DNA from: Hirudo medicinalis | Taxonomy: Eukaryota > Annelida > Clitellata > Hirudinida > Hirudinidae | Length of the DNA stretch: 64,000 nucleotides | Assembly: GCA_011800805.1 (NCBI GenBank) | Contig: MPNW01000023.1 | Coordinates: forward strand, 144,593-208,592 | Direction of reading: 5' to 3' | Part shown: positions 38,701-54,700 of the stretch, piece by piece | Layout: the number at the start of each line of letters is the position of its first letter | How positions within the stretch are numbered: the first letter of the stretch is position 1 | Notes under the pieces: generated by a model | Told to the model about the DNA's origin: nothing | Database searches by the model: none | The model's input: only the letters and a program-made list of their open reading frames with translations | Made by a program: the position numbers and the translations under genes

Positions 38701-40421
38701 CTTGTGAGTCTCAAGATTCATGAAGATTAAAAAATTAGGTTGTCTGAGCGGACTAGAACTGTCGAGCAACGGCTTCCTGGCAATTGACAATTAAAAACGA
38801 AATTTCATCGCTTTGTAACCAAGACCAGCTAAAGAAATGTTAATCTCAACGACATCATTAATATTGAAGTGCCAATGGCCTTCAATAGTGGAAGTATCTG
38901 GCACCAGAGCTGTGGCAATAACCAGTCACAAAAGGACATCTCAAAACTTGAACCACTTTGAAGTTAATTTATTTTGAAACTCCAAAGTTAACTGATTAAC
39001 ATTTGTGTTCATGATGTGATTGGCCAGACAAAATCGCCACTCATCATATCTCTATTGTTGGCCATTAGCCTTAACAGCTTGAGTTCTATTCTATAGGAAT
39101 GCCCTTAGCCATGAAAACAGGTTGTCCAAAATGCCCTAAGCCAGATGCTTTGTCAGTGATTTTTGAACACTGAATCAAAGGCCTTTTTAAAATCAGAGTA
39201 TATGGTGTCAGTGCCCTGGCACAGTTGCATTGATGTTGACCAGTCATTAGTACACTCAATTAGGTTTGTGCATGTTGATCTCATGTTCATAAAGCCATGT
39301 TGATCAGGAGATATAATGTTGTTTGCCTGAACTTAAATCCTAGCTAAGGATTTCTTTACTGATCACCTGTTCCATGGTAGAACAACAAGAAGACATGAAT
39401 GATGTTGGTCTGTAATTTCCTGGATCGGATATGGCATTGTTTTTTGCGGAGGAATGGCATAAGCTAGGCTCGAATCAAGAGGTATCTCGTGCATATTGAA
39501 ACAGCACTTGAAAATATGGCAGAATGGTATGGAAAGTCCAGCAGCACAATTTTTAATAGACTGTGATACCATCAGGTCCAGATGAGAAAGAGGGTTTGAG
39601 ATTTTATACTGTCTGATAAATGCAATTGGGAGTGAAAATGATTCTTCGAAGTTTGTTGCTGGTATGAGGAGACATTGGTACGATTTGAGCTATCATTGGT
39701 TGTGAATACACTATGGGAATATTTGTTGAAAATATCAGCTATCTTGGTGGATTGGTGAAAATACCATCCAGTCTTTTTTATCTCCTGTATTGGAATAAAC
39801 CTTATTGTTTCATTTTAATTTGTTTCATATTGCTTATATAATTCTGGATAGATCATTAAATTACATGAAAATGTTTGAATCGCAGGGGTTGTGTTTTTGT
39901 CTGGTGGTCAATCGGAGGAAGAGGCAACACAAAATTTGAATGCAATCAACCAAGTTGAAGGAAAAAAACCTTGGGCTTTGTCATTTAGTTATGGAAGAGC
40001 TTTGCAGGCTTCTGTTTTGAAAGCTTGGCAAGGAAAGAGGGAGAATGTGGAAGCTGCACAGAAGGAATTCCTGGCCAGGGCTTCGGTTGTGATTAAATTT
40101 TATTTAACTAATAGGTTTGGTAAGGCACCTCAAATTCAACAGTTTTCTTAAGGCATTAATAAGTGATGTATGTGAAGTTGTAAGAAATTAAGATTTGGTC
40201 TGAAGTGATGCTTATATTCTCAGCTTGCTTTTAGAATTCCTGAACTCTAGTCCACTTTTTTAAATTTCATTCTTGTTTATCTTGGTTAGTATAATTTACT
40301 TTTTATTCATTAGTTCATTTTTTATCAGGCCAATGGTCTTGCATGTCAAGGGAAGTACACGGGCGGATTGAAGGGGATGGCAGGAGATCAGTCCTTGTTT
40401 GTTGCCAAGCATTCCTATTGA
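35722..40421 (+). CDS. ALDO: Fructose-bisphosphate aldolase, class I
   Basis: Cytosolic glycolytic enzyme cleaving fructose 1,6-bisphosphate to dihydroxyacetone phosphate and glyceraldehyde 3-phosphate. Seven exons: 35722-35833, 36505-36771, 37297-37457, 37681-37764, 38167-38341, 39886-40085, 40329-40421, joining in frame to 363 residues, the usual animal length. Landmarks: [58 protein letters not shown] and [11 protein letters not shown] with the Schiff-base lysine. Also [24 protein letters not shown] and the C-terminal Tyr in AKHSY. The first exon ([20 protein letters not shown]) is a little shorter and more diverged than in vertebrates. Intron 5 carries a LINE fragment. Confidence 0.97.
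38990..39790 (-). mobile_element. Degenerate non-LTR retrotransposon in an aldolase intron
   Basis: Read leftwards it keeps a pre-RT segment ([10 protein letters not shown]), then [20 protein letters not shown] near 39370-39430, [13 protein letters not shown] near 39270-39310 and [10 protein letters not shown] near 39170-39200. Stops and frameshifts lie throughout. The motif style is close to the LINE at 4545-5815. Related debris may extend left to about 38730. Confidence 0.8.
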
Positions 40422-40579
40422 TTGAAACCTTGATGAAATAACCATTTTGTCTGAGTTAAATATGTTTTAGGGTTACATTTTAAATTGGTTATCTTGTTAT
40501 GTTTCAGTTGCTTTTTGATTCAGTAATAATTTGCTTGGAATTTTATGTCATCATTTAATTATAGTTGTGTTAGAAATCT

Positions 40580-40585
40580 AATAAA
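40580..40585 (+). terminator. Poly(A) signal of the aldolase gene
   Basis: AATAAA 159 bases after the aldolase stop codon. Confidence 0.55.
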
Positions 40586-41552
40586 AGTTGCCAGTTTAGG
40601 CTGGATAGTGGCATGGTTGGGATGTGCCAGGACCTTGGCCAACCAAAGACCTTTTTTTGTTTGTTGGTGGGGGAGGCAACAGGACGTGTGGATTGAGGGC
40701 CTCCATCTGTGAGTTCCAATGTTTCAAGTGTGCTGATTCGCTGAAGTATTCTGCATTGGTACAAGAAGTGCCTCAGAGGGGCCCCTGCACCGTATGAAAA
40801 GATTTTCTCAGATGTGCTTGCGGAGATAAGAATGGCCACAGTCTGTAATCCACGCCACAAACATTCCATTACGATTGATGATGGGGGCGGGGCAGCATCA
40901 AGTCATTCCGTCACTACGTTCAAATATGGTAAAAAGATGGCTACATTCAAACATGATCAGTAAACTACCACTTGTTTTTTAAGTAGTTTTGTGTCCAGGT
41001 TTCGAGTTTCTTTATAGCAGAAAACTGATGCTGTGACTATAGCCACCTGTTCCGAACGATCGCCTCTTCCCATTTTTCCGTTTGTAGCTAGTTCTGAGCC
41101 AATAAACTTAATCCAGCATTTGGTATCTTTGGTAACTATTTGATATCAAAAGAATTTTGTTACGAAGCGGGTGAACAGATATCGCTCATAGTTAAGATTA
41201 GTAAAACTTATTATTATAAAGTAATAATAATAGTAGACGTATTTATCCAAAAACATATAATATATAGCGAGAGTGTCAGGGTCGATTAAATAATTAAATT
41301 GATGAAACTGTTATATAATTTGTAATGTCATTTAAAAATTTATAAAAATTATTGTCATTTATAAAAATATATTAATATATAATTAATAGAAAAATTGTGT
41401 GATGAGTGTTAATAATTAACGGTAAATAATAGAATTTTTTAGAGATAGTCTTATGCAAATTTTCATTTGCTATGATTTGGAACTTTCTCACCCACTTGAT
41501 TGCGGGTTCGACTTTTTGACCAAGATTCTATACAAGTTTTGTGCTGAAGAGG
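40586..41552. other. Intergenic stretch between aldolase and the mitochondrial carrier
   Basis: GC-richer patch at 40600-40870 of unknown origin, then strongly AT-rich DNA. No exon recognised. It includes the carrier promoter; no TATA box is convincing. Confidence 0.4.
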
Positions 41553-44500
41553 ATGGAAAATTGGAACGATCACTGTCAAAAGGACGATAATTGTAAATTA
41601 ATGTTAATAGATAGTACGAATTCCAAAGCCAGAGTTCCCAATGGTTTAAGAAACCTAGTTAATCCGCCAAATTTTACTGGGAAATTACGGCGTTATTTGT
41701 GTGACAATGTTGACTTGTATTACTTGGGAGCCAATTATTTTGATAGTTGTCTAGCTGAATTTCAAGATTTACATGATAAGGTTGGCATCATGGGTTTGCT
41801 TAAGTGTCAATTTTTCAATGTAACGTATTTAAAAACCACTGTCTATTTTTTGCATCTAAGTATTCATTACAAATGGTAATTTTGCCATTTACGCTGTCAT
41901 TAACTTGTACGAGATAGTACTGACAATTTTGTTTCAGAATTTAAATCAAATTTGTAATTACTTTTTCTGTATATGTTTTATTATAATTTTTAGATATATC
42001 AAAAACTCCTGAATTATCCATTGGTAATAAAGAGACTGCTATGGGTGAGGCATGGAAACACTTGATGGCTGGTGCAGCTGCTGGAGCTGTCTCAAGAACC
42101 ACTACTGCACCTCTGGATAGATTAAAAGTCACACTTCAGGTTTCAACATTTGTGACTTTAGGTTTAAGTTTGAAATTGTGATTTGATATTTCTATTTCTT
42201 ATCATAGGTTCAAGCTAGCCAAAACAAAAAATTGAATCTTAGAGGAGCTTTGTTAAACATGGTAATTGAGGGAGGCGTGTCTTCTTTCTGGAGAGGAAAT
42301 GGTGTGAATGTTGTGAAGATAGTTCCTGAAATGGCACTCAAGTTTTCAATTTATAATGAGGTTATGGTTTGGTTATGTTTGGTTATGCATTAGTATAAAA
42401 ATCATATTGCCCTATGTCACTATAACTTCACTGTTTCATCAGGTGAAATCCTTTATAAAGTTCCAAAAGAACGTCAGTGAATTGGGAATTCATGACAGAT
42501 TTCTAGCTGGTTCTGCAGCTGGAATTGTGTCACAATCGGTCATATTTCCTCTTGAGGTTTGCCTTGTAATAGGTCACTTTTATTTCATTTTTACATTTCA
42601 TTTCGAGGTTTTTGCCTCACCAGGTCGTTAAAACACGAATGGTCCTCAGGAAGACTGGTGAGTCGAGTTGGTCCTGTGTTCAAGATATTTTTATGAATAG
42701 AAGAGGATTCTATAAAGGATTCTTGCCGAACTCGATGGGTATTATTCCTTATGCTGGAATTGATCTTGCAGTTTATGAGGTAAAGATGTTTTAAAACTAC
42801 CATTAGAAATGCTAATAGTGCAATATAAAAAGTGTTACAATATAAAATCAATGTATTGCTAATTGTTACAAAAGGAGCAAGAGGTTGTTGGTAGGAATGT
42901 GGTTAGTATCAGGGTTTGGTATCTACATGTGATGGTGACAAGCAATAGTCATTGAATCACATTTTGCAATCCAGCTTTGGGAAGCCATGCTGCATAAATA
43001 GTTGGGCAGTTAGTGTCTTTATATTCAATATGAATACCTATGGCACCAAAAAAAAAAAAGCTGTCAGTGTAGTTAAAAAATATGAAATAAAGCTATACAG
43101 TTGAATTTCACTAATCCAGCAATCACTAACCTGGCACTAATTTTGGTTATTATAATTTCAACCCACCACAAAATATATTCAAAATATCATAGTTAGAAAG
43201 CAGTCAGAGGAGTCACCACTTGAAATTCCAGTGCCTTCAACATCTGTTCACATTGGCATATGAATGAACATGCTGACATCCCTTCATCACTTGCAAATCC
43301 ACTTCCTTTGACATCTATTCACCTAGATGAGTTGCCACCCTCAGTATCACTTCCTGATATCTCACTCACCTTATAAGATGATGAAGATGGGAATCCTGAC
43401 AGCCCTTCAACTCAGGACATGTAAATAGTTACACATTTCAGTTCTTCACTTTGGAAGTGGCAGTGATGATCTTTCTTGTGTAAATCTTTTAATTTTAAAA
43501 ATTTGTAGTGGACCAATTATTTTACCTGGTTTTCATTAAAATTTTGCTTGAATTTCATTTGATAATTCTCTTTTCTTTATTAACCAACTTGTACAAAGTT
43601 ATTGGGTATTTTAATTTTAGGATGAGGTGGTTAGTTAGTGGGTTAGGTGTATTCTAACCTAATCAGTCAATAATCAGGAAAAATGGCTAATCTGGCAACC
43701 TCCAGATCCCAATGATGCTGGATTAGTGATAGTCAACCTGCATTGCCAAATATTAGCAACATTGAGATGTGAAGAATTTGTGACTTGACTAGTAACTTTA
43801 AACATTGAAACATGGAGAAATGCTATCGAACATCCATGTTATGGTTTCAAATTTATAATAATTAAGAGTCCCACTTTGTAGTGTTTAGATTCTGTTTTAG
43901 ATTGATTTTTGTAAATCAAATTTTGCCTTCTTTCTTCAACATATTTCTGAAGATTTTGAATTTGGGTCATATTAATGGGGCTTTAAAGCTCAATTTCTGT
44001 TTGCTGAGATGCTCAAATGATATTGACATTTGAATTCCATGAACATATTAGATGAACACTGGCATCAGTATAAGATTTCAAAAGAAAATTGTATGTCACC
44101 TGTAACAATCTTTGCAATATATGAGTTTTTATTGCAGGTTATGTTTGTCTTAATAAATGGCTTTTTCATTTGTTTTTCATTTGAGTTGCAGACTCTGAAA
44201 AGGAGATACATTTCCTGTACAAGCTGTGGAAAAGAGCCTCATATTGTTGTTCTTCTCGGCTTTGGTGTGTTCAGCAGTTCTTGTGCTCTTGTCATCAGTT
44301 ATCCATTGAATTTGCTCAAAACTAGATTTCAGGCACAGAGAGGTAGGCACCCATTTTAGTGTTCATTCATTGGAGCAAGATTTGTGGCAACACTTTCACG
44401 AATTTCAGTTAATGTGGAACCAGATCATTCACTTGTGGCAGCCTTCAGGAACATTTTGGTCACTGATGGTGTTTTGGGACTTTACAGAGGAATTTCAGCC

Positions 44501-44587
44501 AATCTTCTAAAAGTTGTCCCATCAGTGGGGATAGGATATATTGTTTATGAACTTGCAAGAAATCATATGGGAGCAACAATGTCTTAG
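41553..44587 (+). CDS. SCaMC-like ATP-Mg/phosphate mitochondrial carrier (SLC25 family)
   Basis: Inner mitochondrial membrane carrier; the family closest by eye exchanges ATP-Mg for phosphate (SLC25A23/24/25/41). Seven exons: 41553-41793, 41994-42139, 42208-42360, 42443-42556, 42624-42779, 44192-44342, 44409-44587, in frame, 379 residues. Three repeats carry the signatures [23 protein letters not shown] and [14 protein letters not shown], with [34 protein letters not shown] and [15 protein letters not shown]. The N-terminal 85 residues (from [12 protein letters not shown]) show no EF-hand loop, unlike the calcium-regulated members. The first donor (ATGG|GTTTGC at 41794) is weak, so exon 1 is the least secure. 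A pogo-like MITE sits in intron 5. Confidence 0.9.
43098..43740. mobile_element. Pogo/Tigger-like MITE in a carrier intron
   Basis: 643 bp with ends CAGTTGAATTTCACTAATCC and, reverse complemented, CAGGTTGACTATCACTAATC, both continuing CAGCA. They differ by one inserted base and two substitutions. The left end follows TA, the target of this superfamily; the right flank is not TA. No transposase frame. Confidence 0.7.
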
Positions 44588-44840
44588 AGTTGTCAAATCA
44601 TTTTAGGGAAGTATTTTAGGAAATTATTTTGTTGAGACAATGTCCTAGAACATATATACATTCCTGTGATCATCTTGTAGCATGGATTTAGTCATTTTAT
44701 TGAATGCAGCTTTTCATCGGCATAGGGTTTTGTTTAATCTTCTGCACACTTTTGAACATTTTGAAATTGTGTGTTTGGCTATCTTGTTTTCATAGGCAAT
44801 TTTTTTGAATATTCTATTTTTTGTAGACAAGGGTTTGATA

Positions 44841-44846
44841 AATAAA
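44841..44846 (+). terminator. Poly(A) signal of the carrier gene
   Basis: AATAAA about 250 bases after the carrier stop codon. Confidence 0.5.
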
Positions 44847-44964
44847 TTATTTATTTGAAAATTATATAAAAGTGTGAAGTTGGTGAAGTTGCCAGAAAAC
44901 ATTTAAACTGGGTTATCACTTAAAGAAATTTGTTGATTTTACTAAGGCTCTGCATTTCATGTAT

Positions 44965-45585
44965 GGAGCGATCCATATGTGACATCCACACGAAAACTAT
45001 TTTCGCACCTCCCTCCCCCTGCCCGCAAGCATCCACATCACCCCCTTGTGGACGTCCATGCACCGACAAGTGCACATCTAGCTCAACTAGCTTTGCATTA
45101 TACTGTTCGATCGGTTTCTTTTTTAACTCAAACCGTAAAACGTTCACTTTCTGAATTTGCGCCTTCGATTTTGTTCCATTTGCCTTACTATATAAATTAG
45201 TTAATTTCGCATATTTTTAACTGTTATAGGGAGACTCTATTTCTATAGACAGCATAGAATTTTAAATGTACTAATAATGCGACAATTTATATAGCGCTGC
45301 ACACAACCTAGGTCGAAAAATGTCGCTTCTACGCGGATATCACGAGTTCGCGAAGAGACAACACAAACTGAGAGTGAGGCCCCTCACGACATCTAGGTTT
45401 AAAATTTATAAGTTCTCGCAATTTATGGGTCGAATTGTTAAAAAAGGTAGCTTTATTTTACGATATTTTTTAGTACGTTTATTATTTTTATGGACGTCCA
45501 AATTCTGCTAATTCCACTCCCCCTCCTTAAGCATTCGCTTTGTTCGGACCCCCTCTCCGTATGGATGTCATAAATGGATGGCCCC
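44965..45585. mobile_element. DNA transposon-like element with 28-bp inverted ends
   Basis: Left end GGAGCGATCCATATGTGACA and right end (reverse complement) GGGGCCATCCATTTATGACA, both followed by TCCAYACG. 23 of 28 positions match. Pyrimidine-rich CCTCCCTCCCCC tracts lie just inside both ends. No transposase recognised; superfamily not assigned. Confidence 0.65.
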
Positions 45586-45637
45586 TGTGGCATTTGCAAC
45601 AAGCAGAGAGAAGCTAATTATTGCTTGAACATAGAAA

Positions 45638-45922
45638 TTGTTCTCTGCTCATTCTCTGGATAGAAACAATCCTTTCGTGCTCGTGCCGCTTGCGATATTG
45701 TTTTTTTTTTCGGTAGTGACTGCAGAAGCACATGTCTTGCCACAATTCTATGAGTGGTCGATCAACTCTAAAACTCCTTTACGAGGTGAATGTATATTTA
45801 TCCAACATGACTACGTCTACGTCCTATTATCTACTTATGGATTGAATGCTAATGTAATTACGATGTCACGAAGACACGGTCAAAAGAAAAGATCAGGCGG
45901 AGAATTGACCAAAGAGCTTTGA
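45638..45922 (+). CDS. Unassigned 94-codon open frame
   Basis: It starts MFSAHSLDRNNPFVLVPLAI, followed by more hydrophobic residues, and resembles a signal or anchor segment. No family resemblance and no partner exon. Low support. Confidence 0.15.
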   Translation: MFSAHSLDRNNPFVLVPLAILFFFSVVTAEAHVLPQFYEWSINSKTPLRGECIFIQHDYVYVLLSTYGLNANVITMSRRHGQKKRSGGELTKEL

Positions 45923-46606
45923 GCTTATGGGCCGCCTCTGACTTGTCTGAAATTTGAATGGGAAAATAACATGCATTGCTAGTATTCGCCATTTAAGTAT
46001 TTTAAATTATTCATCACAAGAATTTCGACGAAGTATATTCAAATACATTACATGTTTGTAGTTGAATCACACGATCGCTTTTTAACATTATGACGTCTTT
46101 CGTCATGGGAAAAAGATGTTAATTATTAAACATCGAAGATTGTTGTATATGAGATAAAATTAAAGACATTTTTTAATTTTTAGTCCTTATTCTACGACAA
46201 TTTTGACGAGAACTACTGTATCACGAAGAAACTCTAAACATTGATAAAGTTTGATTAATAAAAAATTACCATTTATTGGAGACTGACTGGAAAACTCACA
46301 ATAATTTAACCAAATAGCAAAATGAAGCAAGTTATGTCGACGTCAGAGGTTGATGATTAGTTATACAATGTTTATCATTTGCTTTCCGAAGATGTTGGGA
46401 TGATTATTGGGTTTAAGTTGGAAATTGAGTGATACAGGTGATAAAAGGTATATTATAATCATTAGAAAACATATATCCAATTAAATTTGCTTGGTGATAC
46501 CTTCTTGTTATCATCTCGAATAATACAAGGAATCTTTATCTTGATAACTGGACCTATGGTAAAATTTGCATGCGGGCCTTTTAAAAAATATTAATATATA
46601 TTTTAG

Positions 46607-49283
<2,677 letters not shown>

Positions 49284-51707
49284 ATTTTCATGGTTCTCTT
49301 GGCCACTCTTTGATCAGCTCTCAATGAAGGACTGTAATTTTAGTAGAATTTGATTGCTTTTGCTATCTGTCTTAAGAAGTTTTATCTGTGAGTTAGACCT
49401 CTTCATTCAGTGTCTCAAAATTTCATCTGAATTGGCTTTTGCTGGAAATACACATCTACATTTCATCTGCATTAGGCATAGCTGTTTGTCAGGAAGTGGG
49501 TGTTTCTCATCTCATTTGTCTTTATTGGCAACACTTTTGGCATTAATCCACAGAAAAGTTAACAAACAGTTTGCAGAAAAATAGAGCTGAGGTTGTAACT
49601 TTTGTGCTTAAAGTCGCTTAGAGTTTTCTTCCTATTTGGTCTCATCTTGCCTCTCAGTCTCCTGGACTGATTGCTGGGTTTTGATGCTGGAATGCTATTG
49701 GTTGATGTAATTATTTAATTTAATGATTGCACACCTTGCTTTGGAGGTTCAATACTTTCTCCTAATTTTCTGTATAAATATTGGTTAATTAACAAAAATC
49801 TTATTTATGATTTTTACATGTTTTATTTGGTTTCATTTACCATCAAACAATTGTAGTGCTTTGGTTTAACTTTCTAGCAATAGCACAAGAAGATGCATTG
49901 AAAAAGTAATTCTATGATTTTCCAAATAACTACTGCTTTTCGAAACATGATTGATCTCAACAATTAAAAGCTTTTATTGTTTTTTAATAGTGAAATTGAT
50001 ATAATACTATGCTATCATGTTATGCTTTGCATTGGCATTTGTAGTGCTCATAAAAAGTAAATGGGGATTTGCAAGGCATCATAGCAAGCAATGAATTTTA
50101 GAAGATTTGTTTCAGGCAACCCATGCCTTGTATATTTGTTTCTGTTATTTTCAATAATTTGTTTAATGTCATGGAAAATGATGAAGGGAGTTGTGGAAAA
50201 CCTTGTTTCAAGTCATTTTATTTAGATTTATTATATTTCACTTGTAAATACTAGTGCTACTAACTTATTCAAGTGAGATTTTTGTAGCACTGCCAAGGAT
50301 TTTTTTAAATTCTTTTTCAAGAAAAACTAGTAAAAAATGACTGGTTGACTTGGCTTTATTTATCCAACGTCCTCTAAGTAAAGGACAGAAACCCAAATTG
50401 CAAAAATCTTTATCTGCTTACCACTCGTTTAATGCAAGTAAAAAAAATGGTGCACGGTGTTAGGCACGTAATGGTGTGCAGGGCCGCTGAGAGGGGCAAG
50501 TGTTCAGGGGTCCGCCCGGATTTTAAAGTAATATGATTTGACAATGGCCACCTTTTTTTGCTTTTGCTTTTCCATTACCAAATTGACAACATAGAGGCCA
50601 AAAATTTCTATCGGCGGCCCTGACGGTTTCCTAGCAAATTGTGGTTGTCCTTGCGACAGAACCACAGTTGAGAGTAATTTTGTTGCTGGCTAATAATCCA
50701 TAATACTTTACTGATAAAAATAACTGAAATTACTTTGGACTAGTCTTTGAATGGTCTTAACAAGTTTGATGTAATGAGAGGGCCAACGTCTTTGTAGCCT
50801 TCATAAAATCCCATGAAGTATAGATCTCATGTCGATGAAGGAAGTCCCGAGATCAATGTTAGGAAGTAAGGTAACATAAAGTCACTGCATTTCTAACAAT
50901 TATAATAAGGACACGCACAACGCAAAAGTTGTGTTTCTGGTTAGTTTACAATTTTCAGTCGTTTTATGGTGAACAATCAGCAGCAAGAGAGTTATAGAAT
51001 GACTTATCCTGCGATTTAGCTATCGATTCTCCGTTCTCTTTTTTTTTGGTCTACAATGGTTGGAAATTCGGTCTAAAATCAAACTAAGATTTTGTGATTG
51101 AAGTATATCAACGCTAAAGGGCATAAAGAAAAAAAAATGATTTGGAAGGAGTATGTATGTATGCATGTCATTGAAGGATACTTATAAATAATTATTCATC
51201 ACGTTTTGCTTGAAAGCCTCTGGCTTTCCGTCGCTGCTGTTCATTAAGCATCAATTATTCATTTCTTTTATGAAACTTGCTGAAAAGACATGTAGCAGTC
51301 AAATATGTGAACCAAAGATAGAAAATTTACATTATAAGAATATGGCCAAAATGGACCCGATAACAAGCTAAACAATTAACATTATTAATCACTGCATGAA
51401 CTCACAAAGTTGACAGATTTAATTTATTTAACTTATTAATAAAATTATTTTTTGATATTGCGCGAAAGTATTCACACTTCAGTGAACTGATGAATAGCTA
51501 TGAATAGTTGTCCTTCTTGCTCTTCTTGAATTATTTAAGGTTCGTTCGTGCTGATGAGCTTCATTTATTTTTCTTCGAAGTCAATGTCCAACTACCTCAG
51601 ACGTATTTCTGAGACAATCAGAAATATTTATAGGCGTCGCTGTCATTATTGCCGCAACAGATCCATTTCTATGCGTTTATTGCGTACAAGGTTTTATTTT
51701 TTTTACA
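49284..51707. other. JNK 3' region and intergenic DNA
   Basis: Long AT-rich tract. It probably starts with a JNK 3' UTR and holds one MITE (50479-50622). A plus-strand open frame of 76 codons at 49354-49584 has no resemblance to a known family. Confidence 0.4.
50479..50622. mobile_element. 144-bp MITE, family B copy 2
   Basis: Left end CAGGGCCGCTGAGAGG and right end (reverse complement) CAGGGCCGCCGATAGAAATT. The right end matches the left end of the element at 34977-35214. Flanks ATGGTGTG/ACGGTTTC agree at 5 of 8 positions, so any target duplication has decayed. Confidence 0.7.
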
Positions 51708-54700
51708 ATGTTTAGGTTCTGCCTTCTCTTGTCTCTTTATTTAGTTAGGTTTACACACCAATTAGGTTAGTGTCTCTTGAAAGAAGCGGATTACAAAATG
51801 AAATCTTGTCATTCGAACAATTTGTAACAGATTGCCAGGATCCAGTTGATGTCATTTTTGCTTTGGATGCCAGTGTTGATTTTCATCAGTTCGAGCAAAT
51901 GAGAAATTTCATCGTCGAATCATTGGGAGATTTCAACGTCAAGGATGAAATCGTCCAAGTGGCTGTGCTCAGTTACACGTCTGAAGTGATCAAAAGCAGA
52001 CATTTTAATTCTTTGCAGATTGAGGATGCAATCTCACAGTTTGTTTACGCATTAAATATTGAAAGCGGCAAACCAAACGTTGCCAACGTACTTGCCACTA
52101 TAAGAAACGATTTCTCGGGGACTCGAGGTATCTGAATTATTTGTACTCGTATTACCATAACATCTTGTAAACCTAACGTTAACAATTAAATAGTATTGTA
52201 ATCATTTCGAATGATTAAAGTTAGCACGATTTTGTAAATTTTTGTTTTAATTTTAATTAAATTTCTAATGTCAGATAGACGAACATCAGTGCCTATGGTT
52301 GTCGTGCTGCTGTCTGGGGGTGGAGTAGATAATTTCGAACAGGCTCTGATAGAATCAACATCACTAAAGGGAGCAAATGTCAGCATTTTTGTAGCTGTAG
52401 TGGGCAACGCTTTCTTAATCCCTGGATTTTATCTGCTGGCAAGCTATCCATTCGACAGAAATTTCTTCCATACATCGAACTTGCAAAGCGTACGTGCAAA
52501 CCTGGTTGGCAAGATTTGCAATAGTAGGACTGATTTATATACATCTGAAGACATATCTATGACTCATCAGTTGCTTATAAAACTCAGGAAAAACAACCAT
52601 GTGCCAAGATTATTGTCTTGAACGTGGCGAATGTGTTCCACACGACGGCGATGTTACTTGTAGCTGCTTCCCGGGCTTTTTCGGAAGATTCTGCAATGCC
52701 TTAGGTTTGATTCTTTTTTAAAAGCGAATGTTGGTATTAATGCTTGTCCTTTTCCAGGTTGCACTCAACCTGTGAATGTTTTCTTTGCCTTAACTGCTGC
52801 ATCTAGCATCGATATCGAAACGTTCCTCAACCAAATTGACTTTGTTCATAATGTAATGTTAAATTTGAATCTGATGGAAAGTAAGATCGGATTTGGAGTG
52901 TACTACAACAACAGCCTTGAGATAAAATTGGATTTCCAAAGATACGAAACATTTAAGGGAGATACAAAGTGGTTCCAGCAGAAAGTTTTCGATGCTGTCT
53001 CATCGGAATTCAAGTGAGATTTCTAAACATTTTGGCGCACTAACGGAACCCAACAGAAGTTGACTTGCCTATTTAAATTACTAGTCGGATGTCATAATTT
53101 ATTTGTAATAAATTGAATAAATGAAGATAAATTGATTAAAAACAGAGTAGGATATTAACTGGCGAGCATATTACTGTAGATGTCGAATGGCTGATATGAA
53201 CGTATCGAATAACTTTATTTGTTGTGATGGGTTCTTCTTTATAAATCTTTACCTCTTTTGACATTATTTTAAGGTAGTATTATGGTTACAAAGAATGTTA
53301 AATTTTCTAATCTGACGTTTACTGTTTTTTACACAATCATCATTCATGAAATACTTCAGAATGGGTTATACGAATCTGACAAATGTCCTCAAAGTTATTC
53401 GCCAAGGAATTTTTTCGCCTGGAGAGAATAATGTCTTGGTGCTCTTTGTAAGTGGCCCATCACCAGATATCGTTTCAAGTGCTAGAGAAGCAGCTTTAGC
53501 AAGAAACGGTCCAGAGGTCATCCAAATCTTGGTTGTAACGGTTGGTCAGATGTACTCAAGAGATGAGGTTAATGCAATCGCCATCACTTCTGGAGTGGCT
53601 GATTATCAGGGAGTGAATGTATTTCCTGCAGACAAATTCCATACCAGTTTAATTACTGGATTGGTTGATTCCATTTGCAATAGTAAGTAGTTACCAAACA
53701 TCCACCATTTTGCTTGCTTAAATGTGCAGTGAAGTTATCCAATAATAGATAACAATAATTGGTGATTGATTAGAATTTTACAGATGAATAATTGATTATA
53801 ATTGATAATTATCTATTTGATGGATTGATGCAAATGCACAGTTAAAAACGAATGTGCGTCGAATCCTTGCCTCAACTCTGGTCTTTGCATAGATTTCATC
53901 AATGGTTACAGATGCTTTTGTCCTAGCAATCGAATTGGACCACATTGTGAAACAGGTTAGAAGCGAATCCTGAGCTTCCATTATTCTTACTGACACTTCT
54001 GTTGACAGAGGGAAACGAATACATAGATCTCATTTTCGGATTTGACAGTTCAGGGAGCATCCGCAATGATGAATTTGAAAATATTTTAAAGTTCGCCATA
54101 AAGATTGTGAGTCAGTTGGACATATCTCCCTCAAAAACAAGAGTTGGAGCCGTGAAATGGAACAGCAGAGCCTACGATTTGTTTCATTTGGATACCTATA
54201 CATCATTGCAGGACGTAGCCTGGGCTATCGGTCAGATAACTTTCGAACCTCTGAATGGAGGAACAAATACTTCCGATTGCCTGAAACTCATTGTTAGTAG
54301 TATGACGTTTGTTTAATTTGTGTTTGCTTATTGTTATTTCCTCTCCAGAAAGACGTTCTTTTAAAACCCGGTCAAAATGGCGAAAGACCTTTAGCTAGAA
54401 ATCTGGTTCTTTTGTTCACGGATGGGAACTCAAATATTGATGACGAAATGACGATTCCCTTGGCTGCTGACTTAAGGACAAGTCGAAATGCACGAATCAT
54501 AACATTAGGAATTGGAAATTTTACCAATTTTAATGAAATGACGTCTTTATGTCTCATACCTCCATCACCAAACAAGGACTTTTTCATATTTCCGTCATTT
54601 GAATTTGTAAGCATAGCATTCGACTCTTTATTTGAAACACTTCTTGAAGGTTAGTGACGTTTCTGGATAATTCGTTCACGAAAGTGAATACATTTTTAAA

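Noticed and set aside
41541..41552. Upstream start at 41541 for the carrier
   Set aside because: The codon there is GTG, not ATG; the first in-frame ATG is 41553.
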